Below, piece after piece: positions 10,874 through 18,735 of a stretch of DNA of 64,000 bases. Within the stretch, counting starts at the first letter, position 1; every line of letters starts with the position of its first letter. The notes below the pieces were generated by a model. That model was not told the DNA's origin, did not search any database, and saw only the letters and a list, made by a program, of their open reading frames with translations. The stretch spans positions 22,134-86,133 of the forward strand of contig JARLJR010000038.1 in NCBI GenBank assembly GCA_031291095.1. Reading direction: 5' to 3'. The position numbers were made by a program, and so were the translations under genes. This stretch comes from Legionella sp. GTDB taxonomy: Bacteria; Pseudomonadota; Gammaproteobacteria; Legionellales; Legionellaceae.

Positions 10874-10895
10874 AATTACTTAGCCTATAAAAGCC

Positions 10896-10915
10896 CGAAT
10901 TACCGCAGTAATTCG
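10896..10915. terminator. hairpin after the SecA-like gene
   Basis: A perfect 8-bp stem, CGAATTAC and GTAATTCG, encloses the loop CGCA 22 bases after the stop codon. It is followed by AAAGTATTATTTT. It is probably a terminator, although the T-tract is loose. Nothing else is evident in the 284-base gap before the next gene. Confidence 0.5.
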
Positions 10916-11157
10916 AAAGTATTATTTTGACAAATAAGGAATTAAAGAAAATTATATGGAGCGTAAAATCTGATTTTTGTTTTTATTCATCTCCCAAGCT
11001 TTGCCAAATTATCACTAACCAGGCAAGAAACACAAATCCCAGTTTAGCTCAATATAGATGAATCGCTAAGGAATTGTAAGGATTGCAAATTGTGTTCAAT
11101 ATTAATCACCATTGTGCTAAATTAATATAAAGGTATTTTAATGTTTTGAGTGAAATT

Positions 11158-13233
11158 ATGGGCGGTCAACTTTATCTGAATAATGGACAACCTCCAAGCC
11201 GGTCTAACGTATGTGTTTCAGGTTATCAGCGGGGTAAAGAGAATTTTGCCTTGAGTAATTTCCATGATAATAATGGGAAAGGCTATGATTTTATGGACCC
11301 TCATTTAGGAAAAGTACATTTCCCAACCTCAGAGCATTATTTGCATTTTCAAAAGATAAGGCCGGAGCATAAGGCAGCCCATTATGCTCAATGGCAAACT
11401 GCTAGTGCCGGAGACATTCTTGGGGGAATAAGAAATCCATCTAGCAAATATTTTATTAGAGATGATCAGCATGCCTATATGACTCACAATCCTCATACAG
11501 GCAAGTACGACTTTAATCAGAAATGGGACGAAGATAAAATCGCAGTGCAAATGCAGATTAACACAGCTAAATATCAACAGTCCGCAGAATTTCAAGCAAG
11601 TATTCATAATTCGATTGAATTAGGAAAAGCATTAGGTGATGGTAAGGGTCCTGCTTCTATTATAGAAGACACAAGTAGTTTGGCTAATGGGAAAAAACCT
11701 GAAGAAGAATGGGGAACCGGCCCTGCCGGAACGGGTAAAAATATTCTTGGTAACACGCAAACTGCTTTTGCAAAAATGGTTCAGGATGGTTTGGTCAGCT
11801 CAACCCCTCCTACCTTGGCTACGTATCAATCTGTTCAAACAAAAGCACTGTATAAAGAAGCCGAAGCCAACTATCAAGGCGGTATTCAAAAAGCATTAAT
11901 TGATGTGAGACAACGCTCAGGGAAAAATAACGGCTTAAATCAACCTGACACTTCAGATTTAGGTGGGTCTCTGGTCCAAAGCGTAGGAATAGTCAATGAT
12001 AAAATCGTAGCACCGCCTTTCCAAGGGCCGCAACAGAGCCCCCCTCAGCATAAGGCGCCACAATCAGTCCCTACGGCTAATCAACAGGCATCGTCTCAAT
12101 ATTATGAAAGCAAAGGCGGTAATCAACGCCTGGTTATTAATAATAATAAGGTTGTAGGTTACGAGTTTAGGCAAACTGCAACCACTCCCTGGCAGACAAG
12201 CGGAAATCCAAGCTATTTTAAAGGATTAGAGGATGCATTTAATAAGTCACATAAGACACCTCATACAACTCCTCAATATTATGAAAGTAAAGGTGGTAAT
12301 CAACGCTTGGTTATTAATAATAATAAAGTAGTAGGTTATGAGTTTAGACAAACTGCCTCCGCTCCCTGGCAGACGAGCGGAAATCCAAGCTATTTTAAAG
12401 GATTAGAGGATGCATTTAATAAGTCACATAAGACACCTCATACAACTCCTCATACAGCCCCTCAATATTATGAAAGCAATGGAGGAAACCAACGCCTTGT
12501 TATTAATAATAACAAAATTGTAGGCTATGAGTTTAGAAAAGATCCAACTTCTGCATGGCTGCCTAGTGGAGATAAAAGCCGCTTCCAAGGGTTAGAAGAT
12601 GCATTTAATAAGTCACATAAAGCACCTCTCACAACACCTCAGTATTATGAAAGCAATGGGGGAAACCAACGCCTTGTTATTAATAATAACAAAATTGTAG
12701 GCTATGAGTTTAGAAAGGATCCAACTTCTGCATGGCAGCCCAGCGGAGATAAAAACCGCTTTCAGGGATTAGAAGATGCATTTAATAAGTCACTTAAGGC
12801 CCCTACTCACATGCCCCAACATCCGCATCATAATAACGGCAGTAAACCTTCTAGCACTCAAGAGAATATGGATATTGTTTCGAAATATTATGCTCATGCA
12901 GCTAAATCCAATGACGACGGCCGTTCTCACCTTTTTGATGCAAGTTCAGAACACTTCCATGGCCTGAAAGGAGATTATTTAAAGACCAAAATATTATGCG
13001 ATTTTAAAGATCAACTATCCAAGTGTACTGATTTAGATAAATTTGACGCGAAAGTAGCATCACTACGTAGTAGCACTGCTTACGACATATTAGCAACTGG
13101 ACAAGGGATTACGACAAAGATACTAGGGCGTGAAACCAGCTCCGTAACTGCATTCAATAATATGGTCAAAGATCTAAGAGAGAGCATGACAAATGACGAT
13201 ACTGATCAGGATAAAATAGCTCCTGTGTATTAA
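11158..13233 (+). CDS. NADAR-domain protein with four tandem repeats, candidate effector
   Basis: The N-terminal 210 residues match the NADAR (YbiA/DUF1768) family: ALSNF (31-35), PTSEHYL (56-62), KWDEDK, EEEWGTGPAGTGKN (from about 182) and ILGN (196-199). NADAR enzymes act on ADP-ribose-linked substrates, and some remove ADP-ribose from guanine. After a Pro/Gln linker come four repeats of about 59 residues. Each contains QYYES, GGNQRLVINNNK, VGYEFR and GLEDAFNKS. A unique C-terminal region of about 140 residues follows and ends DKIAPVY. There is no signal peptide or membrane segment. The ATG at 11158 is chosen; an in-frame TTG lies 12 bases upstream. The repeat architecture and the orphan neighbourhood suggest a translocated effector. 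Confidence 0.75.
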   Translation: MGGQLYLNNGQPPSRSNVCVSGYQRGKENFALSNFHDNNGKGYDFMDPHLGKVHFPTSEHYLHFQKIRPEHKAAHYAQWQTASAGDILGGIRNPSSKYFIRDDQHAYMTHNPHTGKYDFNQKWDEDKIAVQMQINTAKYQQSAEFQASIHNSIELGKALGDGKGPASIIEDTSSLANGKKPEEEWGTGPAGTGKNILGNTQTAFAKMVQDGLVSSTPPTLATYQSVQTKALYKEAEANYQGGIQKALIDVRQRSGKNNGLNQPDTSDLGGSLVQSVGIVNDKIVAPPFQGPQQSPPQHKAPQSVPTANQQASSQYYESKGGNQRLVINNNKVVGYEFRQTATTPWQTSGNPSYFKGLEDAFNKSHKTPHTTPQYYESKGGNQRLVINNNKVVGYEFRQTASAPWQTSGNPSYFKGLEDAFNKSHKTPHTTPHTAPQYYESNGGNQRLVINNNKIVGYEFRKDPTSAWLPSGDKSRFQGLEDAFNKSHKAPLTTPQYYESNGGNQRLVINNNKIVGYEFRKDPTSAWQPSGDKNRFQGLEDAFNKSLKAPTHMPQHPHHNNGSKPSSTQENMDIVSKYYAHAAKSNDDGRSHLFDASSEHFHGLKGDYLKTKILCDFKDQLSKCTDLDKFDAKVASLRSSTAYDILATGQGITTKILGRETSSVTAFNNMVKDLRESMTNDDTDQDKIAPVY
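12097..12816 (+). repeat. four in-frame tandem coding repeats
   Basis: Repeat units start at 12097, 12274, 12463 and 12640. Spacing is 177, 189 and 177 bases, and the 189 reflects a four-codon insertion in the linker. Units 1 and 2 resemble each other (RQTA...PWQTSGNPSYF), as do units 3 and 4 (RKDPTSAW...SGDK), which suggests successive duplication. Confidence 0.9.
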
Positions 13234-13275
13234 GGTGATCGATCCTAATACGGGCTACTACAGTTCTGAGTCCTT

Positions 13276-13334
13276 AGCTTGACGGCTATGGGCTTTTCAG
13301 CCCAGCCTACGCGATTTTCTCGAGTTCCCATAGC
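13276..13334. repeat. dispersed palindromic element, copy 1
   Basis: The 18-base string beginning AGCTTGACGG (13276-13293) recurs exactly, inverted, at 63801-63818. GCTATGGG here pairs with CCCATAGC at 13327-13334. The element fills the gap between the convergent NADAR gene and glutaminase and may also act as a terminator. Confidence 0.6.
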
Positions 13335-13337
13335 TTT

Positions 13338-14270
13338 TTACGGCAAAGCAAAATGCCATCCCATTGCTTTAGACAGCCCTTCCAACATGATTTCTCCACG
13401 TATGCTATTTCCTTTAGAGTTAACCCTTGGACTGAGCACAGCAATACCGGCCTTGCCAGGAACGGTCGCTATAGTGTAGCCAGATACCCCACTTTTAGCG
13501 GGCATTCCCGTTTTAACCATGTGAGTACCTGTTTCGTCATATAAGCCACAGGTAGCCATGATGGCAACAGTAATTTTGCACGTTTCAGCAGAGATAATTT
13601 GTTCACCACTCATTGGATCTCTTCCCCCATTAGCCAATAAGCTAGGGAGATACAGCATTTGCTCCAACATTGCCTCATAGGAACATAAGGCAAAATAAAG
13701 ATCTAAGGTTTCATGAACATCGGCGCCAAGATTATTTCTACTTTTTAATAAATACGCAAGCGAGCGATTACGATTCCCTGTTCGTTTTTCTGAAGCAAAA
13801 ACTAAAGGATTAATATTTAAACGCTCTTTAAATAATTTTTGTACCCAATATTCCAACCATCTAAATTGTTGCTCACCAGCGCCTGGGATGCGTGAACATA
13901 AAGTAATTGCGCCCGCATTAAGCATGGGATTTGACGGTTTGGGGCCAAACTGTTCTAAACGAGTAATTGAAGCAAAATCATCTCCCGACGGTTCCACCTT
14001 TACCCATTCAAATAGTTGCTCCTCACCGAATTCTTCCAGCAAGCCAATCAAGGGGATCATTTTAGCAGTACTTTGCAAAGTGACAGGATGAAGAAGACTA
14101 TTGCTATAAGAGAGCGCAGGCTCTCCTAGAGGTTGTACGGCAATTGCGGTTAATTCTTGATTTACATTAGCAAGTTCAGGAATGTAATCAGCAGTCTTGC
14201 CCTCTTTATTTAATTCAGCTGCTTGCGCAAGCTCTTGTAACAAATTAATTGTAAGTGACTTCGATGACAT
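13338..14270 (-). CDS. glsA: glutaminase A
   Basis: This is an L-glutaminase that hydrolyses glutamine to glutamate and ammonia in the cytoplasm. It has 310 residues, the usual family length. It has the serine beta-lactamase-like glutaminase fold. The Ser-x-x-Lys pair appears in LQSTAKMIPLIG. Other family blocks are ADYIPELANVN, SGDDFASI, PSNPMLNAGAI, GNRNRSLAYLLKS, LANGGRDPMSGE and PAKSGVSG. The gene stands alone, convergent with the NADAR gene and divergent from the DUF1328 gene. No strong Shine-Dalgarno precedes the ATG. The assignment is confident; the physiological role, such as ammonia-based acid tolerance, is inference. Confidence 0.93.
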   Translation of the reverse strand: MSSKSLTINLLQELAQAAELNKEGKTADYIPELANVNQELTAIAVQPLGEPALSYSNSLLHPVTLQSTAKMIPLIGLLEEFGEEQLFEWVKVEPSGDDFASITRLEQFGPKPSNPMLNAGAITLCSRIPGAGEQQFRWLEYWVQKLFKERLNINPLVFASEKRTGNRNRSLAYLLKSRNNLGADVHETLDLYFALCSYEAMLEQMLYLPSLLANGGRDPMSGEQIISAETCKITVAIMATCGLYDETGTHMVKTGMPAKSGVSGYTIATVPGKAGIAVLSPRVNSKGNSIRGEIMLEGLSKAMGWHFALP

Positions 14271-14452
14271 AAGGTTACTAGCTTGAAAAAGGGTCCATTA
14301 TGGTAGATTTAGCACAGTAAAACAAATATTTTGTTTCTAAATGCTTTTTTATTTCACTTTGCTCTTTAGTTAAACCACTCGACAGAACGAACTATACTTA
14401 ATAAGTAACATAACTTTTTTCAGACAGATAGGAGTAATAAGGAGGGTATATC

Positions 14453-14635
14453 ATGTTAGGATGGGCATTAACCTTTTTCATTATTGCACTTATTGCTGCA
14501 GCATTTGGATTTGGTGGTATTGCGGTAGCCGCTGCAGGGATTGCAAAAATTTTATTCTTTTTATTCTTGGTCATTTTCCTGGTATTTTTGGTTATGGGCT
14601 TGCTAGGACGACGACCTCCACCTCCACCATTATAA
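14453..14635 (+). CDS. DUF1328 (YtjA-family) small membrane protein
   Basis: The product is a 60-residue, very hydrophobic protein with two membrane helices. It has the family pattern [20 protein letters not shown] followed by a Gly/Ala turn and a second helix ending GLLGRR. The tail is PPPPPL, whereas many relatives stop soon after the helix. A strong Shine-Dalgarno (GGAGGG) precedes the ATG. The function of the family is unknown; relatives are often stress-induced. It is transcribed alone, with a terminator 17 bases after the stop. Confidence 0.85.
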   Translation: MLGWALTFFIIALIAAAFGFGGIAVAAAGIAKILFFLFLVIFLVFLVMGLLGRRPPPPPL

Positions 14636-14651
14636 TTTTCGAGGTATAATT

Positions 14652-14677
14652 GGGATAAAGGCTTTCGCCTCTATCCC
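14652..14677 (+). terminator. rho-independent terminator
   Basis: An 11-bp stem with one mismatch pairs GGGATAAAGGC with GCCTCTATCCC around a TTTC loop. A T-rich run (CTATTTTATTTTG) follows. It lies 17 bases after the DUF1328 stop and before the next promoter region. Confidence 0.75.
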
Positions 14678-14710
14678 CTATTTTATTTTGCATAACTAAG
14701 GACAATTTCG

Positions 14711-15736
14711 ATGGAATATAGACAACTTGGAAAGTCAGGCTTTAAGATCCCCGTATTAAGCTTTGGAACAGCTACTTTTGGTGGCGGCAATGAGTTTTTT
14801 AAATCGTGGGGTAGCTCTGGAGTAAAAGAAGCGAAACGCCTTGTGGGTATATGCCTTGATGCAGGAGCTAATCTTTTTGATTCTGCCGACATCTATTCAG
14901 ATGGACTAGCAGAAGAGATTTTAGGTAAAGCTATAGCAGGTAAACGAGAGCAAGTTCTCATATCGACTAAAGCTACTTTTCGTTTAGGTAAAGGAGCAAA
15001 TGATCTAGGCTCTTCTCGTTTTCATTTATTAAAATCATGCGATGAGCAACTTAAACGATTAAAAACTGATTATATTGATTTGTATCAGATGCACGGCTTT
15101 GATCCACTAACTCCTGTAGAAGAAGTATTAAGAACATTGGAAACCCTGATACAAAGTGGAAAAGTACGTTACATAGGCTGCTCCAATTTTTCAGGCTGGC
15201 ATTTGATGAAATCCCTCGCAGTAGCTGATGCGATTGGGACAGACCGATATATAGCGCATCAAGTTTACTATTCACTTATTGGACGAGATTATGAGCATGA
15301 ATTAATGCCTCTTGCCTTAGATCAAGGCGTAGGCGCTCTTATTTGGAGTCCTTTAGGTTGGGGGCGTTTAACAGGAAAAATACAACGCAATAAACCTTTG
15401 CCTGCCGTGAGCAGGCTTCACAATACGTCTACAGAAGCAGGCCCACCAGTTTCTGAAGCAACATTATATAATATTGTTGATGTATTAATGCAGCTTTCGA
15501 ATGAAACAGGAAAAACGGTACCACAAATTGCATTAAATTGGCTTTTACAAAAACCCAGTGTTTGTAATGTGATTATTGGCGCAAGAACAGAAGAACAATT
15601 GCATCAAAATCTAGGCTCTGTTGGTTGGAATTTAACGAACGAGCAAGTAAAAAAACTGGATGACGTCAGCACGCAAACTCTTCCTTACCCTTATTGGCAT
15701 CAGGCTCAATTTCAGTCGGATAGAATGGGGAGTTAG
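14711..15736 (+). CDS. aldo/keto reductase
   Basis: This is an NADPH-dependent oxidoreductase of the aldo/keto reductase superfamily with 341 residues. The catalytic tetrad is visible as Asp57 (FDSAD), Tyr62 (IYSDG), Lys87 (STK) and His128 (QMHGFD). The cofactor-end motifs IGARTEEQLHQNL and LNWLLQKP are also present. It resembles the YdjG/YajO/Tas-like group, but the substrate cannot be deduced. A Shine-Dalgarno AAGGA precedes the ATG. It is a single-gene unit, convergent with mltA. Confidence 0.9.
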   Translation: MEYRQLGKSGFKIPVLSFGTATFGGGNEFFKSWGSSGVKEAKRLVGICLDAGANLFDSADIYSDGLAEEILGKAIAGKREQVLISTKATFRLGKGANDLGSSRFHLLKSCDEQLKRLKTDYIDLYQMHGFDPLTPVEEVLRTLETLIQSGKVRYIGCSNFSGWHLMKSLAVADAIGTDRYIAHQVYYSLIGRDYEHELMPLALDQGVGALIWSPLGWGRLTGKIQRNKPLPAVSRLHNTSTEAGPPVSEATLYNIVDVLMQLSNETGKTVPQIALNWLLQKPSVCNVIIGARTEEQLHQNLGSVGWNLTNEQVKKLDDVSTQTLPYPYWHQAQFQSDRMGS

Positions 15737-15760
15737 ATTAATTACATAACTACTTTCTTT

Positions 15761-15841
15761 ATTGTGAGAAACGTAGTGACGAAGCAACCCAGAAGTTCAC
15801 GGCACTGAGCCTGGGTTGCTTCACGTTGTTCGCAATGACGG
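15761..15841. repeat. REP-type hairpin family A, copy 1
   Basis: This element has the pattern CATTGCGAGGAACGTAGTGA, then GAAGCAACCCAG, a short loop, CTGGGTTGCTTC and a closing TTCGCAATGACG. It forms a long imperfect hairpin. Other copies are at 22120, 23568, 27565 and 50166. Confidence 0.9.
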
Positions 15842-15842
15842 G

Positions 15843-15870
15843 GCCCATATTACGCTGGGCTAATATGGGC
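15843..15870. terminator. hairpin between convergent genes
   Basis: A perfect 10-bp stem, GCCCATATTA and TAATATGGGC, lies 12 bases beyond the mltA stop in its transcription direction. It may terminate either flanking gene. It lacks a clear T-run. Confidence 0.4.
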
Positions 15871-15881
15871 TACAGCTAACA

Positions 15882-17240
15882 TTACCGCTTAGCAAAGCGT
15901 CTAAGAATATGTTTCGGTAACAAAAGCCAATAGCGGCCCCTATTCTTCATGTGCTCACCCAAAAATGCAGCCATTTTTCCTGAGCCCCAGTAAATATCGC
16001 CCCGCATAAAACCGCGTATAGCACCACCCGTATCTTGAGCGATCATAAGGCGTTGTAGACGCTTTTCCTCATCCTGATCCTTTTCAGGACGCGTTGTGCT
16101 TAACCACAATGGTGCGCCTAAAGGAATCCATTTTTTGTCTACAGCTAAAGAATAACCCGGTGTAAGAGCCATTCCTTGCGCCCCTAAAGCCATCGGCTTC
16201 TTTAATGACTCAAAGAAAACAAAAGACTTGTTTTGATGCATAATCTCTTTTGCTTTTTGTGGGTGTGCTTCCAAATAACGAATAATGGCCTCTTTAGAAG
16301 CATTATCACGTGTCATAATTCCTTTATTTATGAGGATCTTGGCAACTGAGGTATAAGGCGCCCCATTTTCTCCAGCATAACCAAGATAAATACTCTTGCC
16401 ATTAGGCAATATAATAACCCCGGAACCTTCAATTTCTAAAAATAACCGTTCAATAGGGCTATGGATCCAAGCAATAACCGGCGCCTTTTTCTTAAGTGCA
16501 CCATTATCAATTTGCGCACGCGTCTTAGTGCGTCCCCCACGCTCAGGTAAACCATAAATGGGCGTACTGTATTTGGACGTTTTCTTTAATCCACCCTTGA
16601 TTTGGGGCATGTAATAGCCTGTAAATAAGCCATTAACCGGCTTTTTTTGCTCAAATTTAATCGGATGGAACCATTTTTCAAAAAATGTTCGGGCAATGTC
16701 TTCCGAAACTGTTTTAATAGCAACAGCGGCCTTGCATGCAGGATGCCAATCCCCTGCTTTTAGCTTAATATGCTGAGAGCCAATCGGATGTGAGGGTTGT
16801 TGTTTCAAAAAGGTTTCACAGGACAACTGAAATGCTAATAAAGATTTTTTAACATCCGCCGTATCCCAACCCGGTAAATCCTCAAAAGAGACCGATGATA
16901 GAGCAAGATTACCGCTAATCTTACGCTTTACTTTAATCGGCTTTTCATAAGGCTTTGGCGCCTCACTTTTTTTAGCTGCTTTTTCTACTTTTTCTGCTTT
17001 AGCTAAGTGAGTAGTTATCTGCTTAGAAACCGTCTCATGCGCCGCATCGACAATCAGTTTTACTGTTTTTGCAGACGGCTTTGGTGTCTTCTTTATGATC
17101 TTTGACGGCTTACTAACACAGCTAACTGTTGAAATAGATTCTTGTTTAATAGGCTCTTGAGGTTTTTTGTAATGCAACACTCCCCAAGCGTAAGAAACAA
17201 GGCCAATAGTAATGGTTGTACACAGTAATTTCTTATTCAT
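15882..17240 (-). CDS. mltA: membrane-bound lytic murein transglycosylase A
   Basis: This is a peptidoglycan lytic transglycosylase acting in the periplasm. The translation of 452 residues starts with an N-terminal membrane segment (LLCTTITIGLVSYAWGVL). A Lys-rich linker follows. The MltA domain shows FTGYYMPQI, TPIYGLPERGG and IEGSGVIILPNG. The C-terminal 3D domain has AQDTGGAIRG (Asp403) and RGDIYWGSG (Asp415), which include the catalytic aspartate. A classic lipobox is not seen, unlike E. coli MltA, so a signal anchor is likely. The ATG at 17240 is chosen because upstream codons precede the hydrophobic start. The 405-base gap upstream, to the divergent lipoprotein gene, holds no feature I can name. 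Confidence 0.9.
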   Translation of the reverse strand: MNKKLLCTTITIGLVSYAWGVLHYKKPQEPIKQESISTVSCVSKPSKIIKKTPKPSAKTVKLIVDAAHETVSKQITTHLAKAEKVEKAAKKSEAPKPYEKPIKVKRKISGNLALSSVSFEDLPGWDTADVKKSLLAFQLSCETFLKQQPSHPIGSQHIKLKAGDWHPACKAAVAIKTVSEDIARTFFEKWFHPIKFEQKKPVNGLFTGYYMPQIKGGLKKTSKYSTPIYGLPERGGRTKTRAQIDNGALKKKAPVIAWIHSPIERLFLEIEGSGVIILPNGKSIYLGYAGENGAPYTSVAKILINKGIMTRDNASKEAIIRYLEAHPQKAKEIMHQNKSFVFFESLKKPMALGAQGMALTPGYSLAVDKKWIPLGAPLWLSTTRPEKDQDEEKRLQRLMIAQDTGGAIRGFMRGDIYWGSGKMAAFLGEHMKNRGRYWLLLPKHILRRFAKR

Positions 17241-17645
17241 ATCGGAAACAATTTTACACAGTATGAAATTAAAATCAACATTGGAGCGGATTAGACTAAA
17301 ACAATCGTGCCTATTGTGCAATGCATTTTTTATCTAAAAGAGCAGATTTTAAATTTATTTGCCATGTTGTTGGTGATTAATAAATTAATTTGGGCTCCCC
17401 ATTTAATAAACCCTTAATTGGGTCTTAAGAACTAGCTTTCCTTATTTTCACTATAGCGTACGTATCTTAAATCATAATCCGAAAGCACCGCATAATTTGA
17501 GTCCCACTCCCGAATTACGCTTCCTGCCCATTCAAACTACAATGCTCTTTAAATGAAGCCCTCCTATCCCAAGCGCAAATGATTAAAATTTGTACTATAT
17601 TTTTAAAGTGTGATCATTAAAGAATTACACTCATGGAGGAAAATA

Positions 17646-17981
17646 ATGAAAAAACTAATCATTACATCATCAGCTTTACTTGCGGTTTTGAGTTTATCCG
17701 GTTGTAATACAATGAATACTGCCGGTGAAACTGTGGGAAATGGCGTACGATACACGACCCATACTGTAGGAAATGGCGTAAAGTACGGCGTTAATACCGT
17801 AGGTAATGGCGTGAAATATGGTGCTCACACTGTGGGCCAAGGTGTGGGATTTGTAGGTAATGTAGTCGGTTCTGGTATTGGCGTTGTAACCGGAAGGCCC
17901 GCTACTTATCAGAACAAAGTTGTTTACCATAACGGCCAAAGATATGTGGTACGAAATGGTAGATATGTTCTTGTCAGATAA
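17646..17981 (+). CDS. small repeat lipoprotein
   Basis: The product is a 111-residue secreted lipoprotein. The signal peptide MKKLIITSSALLAVLSLSGC ends in a clear lipobox (LSGC). The centre consists of degenerate repeats of about 8 residues built on TVGNGVKYG. The C-terminus ends YHNGQRYVVRNGRYVLVR. A strong Shine-Dalgarno (GGAGG) stands before the ATG, so the longer frame from GTG 17610 is rejected. No family function is known to me. The gene is monocistronic and convergent with zur. Confidence 0.8.
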   Translation: MKKLIITSSALLAVLSLSGCNTMNTAGETVGNGVRYTTHTVGNGVKYGVNTVGNGVKYGAHTVGQGVGFVGNVVGSGIGVVTGRPATYQNKVVYHNGQRYVVRNGRYVLVR

Positions 17982-17993
17982 CTCTTACCTTAA

Positions 17994-18026
17994 TAGCCCT
18001 TCCTTAGATTTATTGAAGAAGGGCTA
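17994..18026. terminator. bidirectional hairpin terminator
   Basis: TAGCCCTTC pairs with GAAGGGCTA around a 15-base AT-rich loop. The right arm includes the zur stop codon, so the hairpin probably serves both convergent genes. Confidence 0.5.
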
Positions 18027-18458
18027 AGTATTCCTGCAACGCTTGCATAAACCCTTAATTTCAATAGTTATATTACTAATAGAAAATTCAATTTGATTCG
18101 CCGTGCTGTATGCGGAATTAATATCAGTAACACAATCAAGTTCTTGAACAAAATCGCAATGATTACAAATAAGAAATTGCGTCTGGCCTACATGATGCTC
18201 ATGCAAACAAACCACATAAGATTTAAGACTATCAATACAATGAATAAATCCCTCTTCATGCCAAAATTGAATCGCCCTATATACCGTTTGCGGTTTAGGG
18301 TTTTTTACCTCCTGAGAAAGTTTTTCTAGAATTTCATAGGCGCCTAAAGGCTTATTTTCATTCACTAATATTTTAAGCACTCGCTCACGTGGCTCCGTAT
18401 ATCGATAACCATTATGAACACAATGCTTATAAGCCTTATCAAGCAAACTATATTTCAT
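18024..18458 (-). CDS. zur: Fur-family zinc uptake regulator
   Basis: This is a DNA-binding repressor of the Fur family, most likely Zur, with 144 residues. The winged-helix part has RYTEPRERVLKIL and KPQTVYRAIQFWHEEG. The dimerisation part has the HEHHVGQTQFLICNHCDFVQELD motif region, and a second Cys pair CKRC sits at the C-terminus. Together CNHC and CKRC form the structural zinc site. The FLICNHC block fits Zur better than Fur. The ATG at 18458 is chosen over a TTG codon just upstream. No znuABC genes are nearby. Confidence 0.85.
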   Translation of the reverse strand: MKYSLLDKAYKHCVHNGYRYTEPRERVLKILVNENKPLGAYEILEKLSQEVKNPKPQTVYRAIQFWHEEGFIHCIDSLKSYVVCLHEHHVGQTQFLICNHCDFVQELDCVTDINSAYSTANQIEFSISNITIEIKGLCKRCRNT

Positions 18459-18735
18459 CAATTTGTCTCAGTCACTAATCTTAAATTAATCATACCATGC
18501 TAATTTTTAATAAAAAAATCCTACTTGTTAAGCATGATGTCAATCTAGATTATTACATATTTGACAAAATAATAAACAAAAATTTTGTTTTTAAGCTTAT
18601 CTTATTGACATCAAGGCTATTCCGAATCGAACCATTATCGATCAAAATATCAAATTGTTACTCTATAATAGGATTAAGTAAGGACAAAGAACTCGCAAAA
18701 TTTAGGACTCAACATCTTCGTAGGATGGTTTTTCT

